This document shows positions 6,673 through 8,559 of a DNA stretch of 8,559 nucleotides, in pieces (the first letter of the stretch is position 1; each line of letters starts with the position of its first letter). The notes beneath the pieces were generated by a model. That model saw nothing but the letters and a program-made list of their open reading frames with translations. It ran no database searches and was not told the origin of the DNA. The DNA is from Comamonadaceae bacterium (GTDB taxonomy: Bacteria > Pseudomonadota > Gammaproteobacteria > Burkholderiales > Burkholderiaceae_C). Made by a program: the position numbers and the translations under genes. Where the stretch lies: NCBI GenBank assembly GCA_947372005.1, contig CANBRV010000090.1:1-8559 (forward strand), read 5' to 3'.

Positions 6673-7892
6673 GATGTTTTTACTTTTTTATCAGCACTCA
6701 TGACGGCAATTTGCGCAGCAGAATAACCCAACTCTTGCAGCAATTCATTTGTGTGCTCCGCCAGTTTGGGCGGATTGCGCCGCACGCCAAGATGCGCACC
6801 ATTCATCTTGAACGGGAACAAGATCGTGTCCACCGCCTGGCCCGCACGCTCGCCATCCGCTAATTCAATCTTAGCCATGCCGCCCGAGGCCACAATGTGC
6901 GGATCGTCCAACAACTCATGCGGCGCTTTAATCGGCGCAAACGGCAAGCCTTTGGCTTCAAACAGATTACTCAAATATTGAGCCGAATAACCCTTTAAAC
7001 GCTCACGCAACTCTGGAATCATCCAGTCCCGCGCCATCACCCTTGCATTGTTGTTTTGCAGTCGTTCGTCCGCAAACAAATCGTTAAAACTAAACGCTTC
7101 GCAAAAAATCTTCCACTGTGTGTCGGACACTGCGGACAAGAAAATTTGCTCACCATCTTTAACCGTAAACACGTCGTACACCGCCCACGCCGAAATGCGC
7201 TCGGGCATGGGTGCAGCAGCTTGTCCCGTCACTTGGAACTGCATCATGTGCTGCGCAACCAGCAAGATATTGTTTTCAAACAGCGCCGATTGCACCTGCT
7301 GCCCCTTGCCTGTTTTTTGCCGCTGCATCAGCGCCGCCATGCAAGCCACCGCACCAAAGATCCCGCCCATCATGTCGTTGACCGATGTGCCCGCCCGCAC
7401 AGGGTCACCGCGCCGACCTGTCATGTACGCGAGGCCGCCCATCATTTGCACTACTTCGTCTAACGCCGTGCGGTGGTCGTAAGGGCCTGGCAAAAAGCCG
7501 CGATGGTCAACGTAGATGAGTTCAGGCAGCGCAGGGTCGCGTAACCGTTTGAGCGTCTCGTAATCCAAACCCTGCGCCTTCATGGTGTCCGATTTGAAAT
7601 TATGCGAGACCACATCCGCTGTCGCAATTAATTTCAGCACCGCCTCCATGCCCTCGGGTGTTTTGAGATCTACCGCAAAGCTGCGCTTGTTACGGTTGTA
7701 GAGTGGGAAAAATCCTGCGCCCGAGCCCAGCAAGCGCCGTGTGTTGTCACCCTTAAGCGGCTCGACCTTAATCACGTCCGCACCAAGATCGGCCAAAAGC
7801 ATTCCGCAGGTGGGCCCCATCACCATGTGGGTGAACTCGATAACGCGAATGCCTGCGAGGGGCAAGTTGCTTGATGTCTTATCAGTTTGCAT
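6669..7892 (-). CDS. Family III CoA-transferase (CaiB/BaiF, Frc type)
   Basis: A 407-residue cytoplasmic enzyme predicted to move CoA from a donor thioester to a free carboxylic acid. The N-terminal region LAGIRVIEFTHMVMGPTCGMLLADLGADVIKVEP (12-45) is the family's nucleotide/CoA-binding opening, followed by NRNKRSFAVDLKTPEG (66-81). D173 in SVNDMMGG fits the catalytic aspartate that forms the acyl anhydride. The C-terminal PPKLAEHTNELLQELGYS is also typical. The length is normal. It overlaps the lyase gene by 11 bases and has AAAGGA seven bases before the ATG. In sequence families such as this the acyl acceptor cannot be predicted. Being directly next to an HMG-CoA-lyase-like gene suggests that it makes the lyase's substrate, for example from a 3-hydroxy-3-methyl dicarboxylate with succinyl-CoA as donor (inference). 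Confidence 0.92.
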   Translation of the reverse strand: MQTDKTSSNLPLAGIRVIEFTHMVMGPTCGMLLADLGADVIKVEPLKGDNTRRLLGSGAGFFPLYNRNKRSFAVDLKTPEGMEAVLKLIATADVVSHNFKSDTMKAQGLDYETLKRLRDPALPELIYVDHRGFLPGPYDHRTALDEVVQMMGGLAYMTGRRGDPVRAGTSVNDMMGGIFGAVACMAALMQRQKTGKGQQVQSALFENNILLVAQHMMQFQVTGQAAAPMPERISAWAVYDVFTVKDGEQIFLSAVSDTQWKIFCEAFSFNDLFADERLQNNNARVMARDWMIPELRERLKGYSAQYLSNLFEAKGLPFAPIKAPHELLDDPHIVASGGMAKIELADGERAGQAVDTILFPFKMNGAHLGVRRNPPKLAEHTNELLQELGYSAAQIAVMSADKKVKTS

Positions 7893-8559
7893 AAGTAAAT
7901 CCTTTGGTCAGCCCTGCTGGCGCGAGCATGCCATAGACTTCAACACCCGGAAGCCCTTCCATCATGGGTTGGCGAGCAGCGATGAGTTTTTCTAAATCAA
8001 GCCCTGTATGCACGCCCATAGCTTCAAACATGAAGGCAAGGTCTTCGGTCACCACATTACCCGATGCGCCTGGCGCATGAGGGCAACCGCCAAGACCTGC
8101 CATCGAAGTGTCGAAGCCGCGAATGCCCACGTCGTAGGCCGCGAGGCAATTGGCAATGCCAAGCCCGCGTGTGTTGTGCATGTGGGCTGCGCCTAGGCGC
8201 TCGATGCCTACGGCTGCAATCGCGCGTGTAAACAGGCGCTTGACCTGCGCAGGATTGGCCATGCCCGTGGTGTCAGCCAGGCCAGACACATTCGCACCTG
8301 CCGCGATGCACTGCTCAACCATCCAAATCACGTCGTCTTCGGGCACCACGCCTTGCAGCGTGCAACCGAAGGCGACCGATACGCCCGCTTCAATTTCCAC
8401 ATGCGGAGCTACTTCGTTTTTGTACTCTACGATACGGCGCACCTCTTCAATCATTTGCTCACGCGTCTTGCGCACATTGGCGAGACTATGTGCAACGCTT
8501 GCCGATGTGGGAATAGTCAGCTTGTGCGTGCCAGCTGCAATGGCGGCCTGCGCACCTTT
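7882..8559 (-). CDS. Hydroxymethylglutaryl-CoA lyase-like enzyme (5' end outside window)
   Basis: The last 225 residues of a DRE-TIM-family lyase of about 300 residues. The frame is open to the right edge (text KGAQAAIAAG... before the later GTG/ATG codons), so the true start lies outside; the GTG at 8475 is internal. Landmarks, numbered in the fragment: AHSLANVRKT (23-32), VAFGC (62-66), LADTTGMANP (94-103), the metal-binding His-x-His H126/H128 in AHMHNTRG, and the HMGL signature GLGGCPHAPGASGN (155-168) with catalytic Cys159. HMG-CoA lyase splits HMG-CoA into acetyl-CoA and acetoacetate. The classical HDTYG after the second His reads HNTRG here, so a related substrate such as another 3-hydroxyacyl-CoA is possible. 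The last codons overlap the start of the CoA-transferase gene. It is the most upstream gene visible in the operon. Confidence 0.9.
   Translation of the reverse strand, partial: KGAQAAIAAGTHKLTIPTSASVAHSLANVRKTREQMIEEVRRIVEYKNEVAPHVEIEAGVSVAFGCTLQGVVPEDDVIWMVEQCIAAGANVSGLADTTGMANPAQVKRLFTRAIAAVGIERLGAAHMHNTRGLGIANCLAAYDVGIRGFDTSMAGLGGCPHAPGASGNVVTEDLAFMFEAMGVHTGLDLEKLIAARQPMMEGLPGVEVYGMLAPAGLTKGFTYAN

Larger units (their letters stand above)
3538..8559 (-). other. Five-gene catabolic operon: lyase, CoA-transferase, Bug receptor, HPPD, Bug receptor
   Basis: All five genes point the same way. Junctions in transcription order are an 11-base overlap, a 4-base ATGA overlap, an 8-base overlap and a 23-base gap. 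No terminator lies inside, and a strong one lies 18 bases after the last stop codon. The promoter and any regulator are beyond the right edge. Confidence 0.85.

Noticed and set aside
5995..6726. 243-codon plus-strand open frame antisense to the Bug receptor gene
   Set aside because: The composition (many His, Arg, Cys) is typical of an antisense shadow of a GC-rich gene; no ribosome site and no recognisable domain.
7048..7482. Two plus-strand open frames antisense to the CoA-transferase gene
   Set aside because: Both lie wholly inside a well-supported gene, are Cys- or His-rich, and resemble no known family.
8475..8477. GTG near 8475 as the start of the lyase gene
   Set aside because: The frame continues to the right edge with family-typical residues (AHSLANVRKT), so this codon is internal and the gene is cut by the window.

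Overview
The window looks like chromosomal DNA of a betaproteobacterium, most likely order Burkholderiales (Comamonadaceae-like). Two periplasmic receptors of the Bug/TctC family, a family hugely expanded in that order, support this. So do a RhlE-type DEAD-box helicase with a Gly/Arg/Pro-rich tail, a LigJ-type 4-oxalomesaconate hydratase start, and dense coding with moderately high GC. This assignment is inference from gene content; no rRNA or other taxonomic marker is present. No tRNA, rRNA, CRISPR array, insertion sequence or phage gene was seen. No gap between genes exceeds about 115 bases.

Left part (1-1540, minus strand): the first 73 codons of a LigJ-like amidohydrolase (protocatechuate 4,5-cleavage pathway) run off the left edge. 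Upstream of it, 62 bases away, is a 418-residue periplasmic binding protein of the branched-chain amino acid/amide ABC transporter type. The pair may be co-transcribed.

Middle (1654-3520, plus strand): a complete rhlE-like helicase gene, divergent from the binding-protein gene, is followed after about 30 bases by a 100-residue secreted protein with two PsiF repeats. A strong intrinsic terminator, U-rich on both strands, separates this unit from the convergent genes to its right.

Right part (3538-8559, minus strand): a tight five-gene operon. In transcription order it encodes an HMG-CoA-lyase-like enzyme (5' end outside the window), a family III CoA-transferase, a Bug receptor, 4-hydroxyphenylpyruvate dioxygenase (GTG start) and a second Bug receptor with a Tat-like signal. 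The first four genes overlap by 11, 4 and 8 bases and the last gap is 23 bases, so they are very probably co-transcribed and partly translationally coupled. The lyase, CoA-transferase and Bug receptors suggest capture, CoA activation and cleavage of a small, probably branched, hydroxy-acid. The dioxygenase points to tyrosine/phenylpyruvate catabolism. How these two themes connect is the most interesting open question here; everything else looks like ordinary Burkholderiales housekeeping and catabolic DNA.
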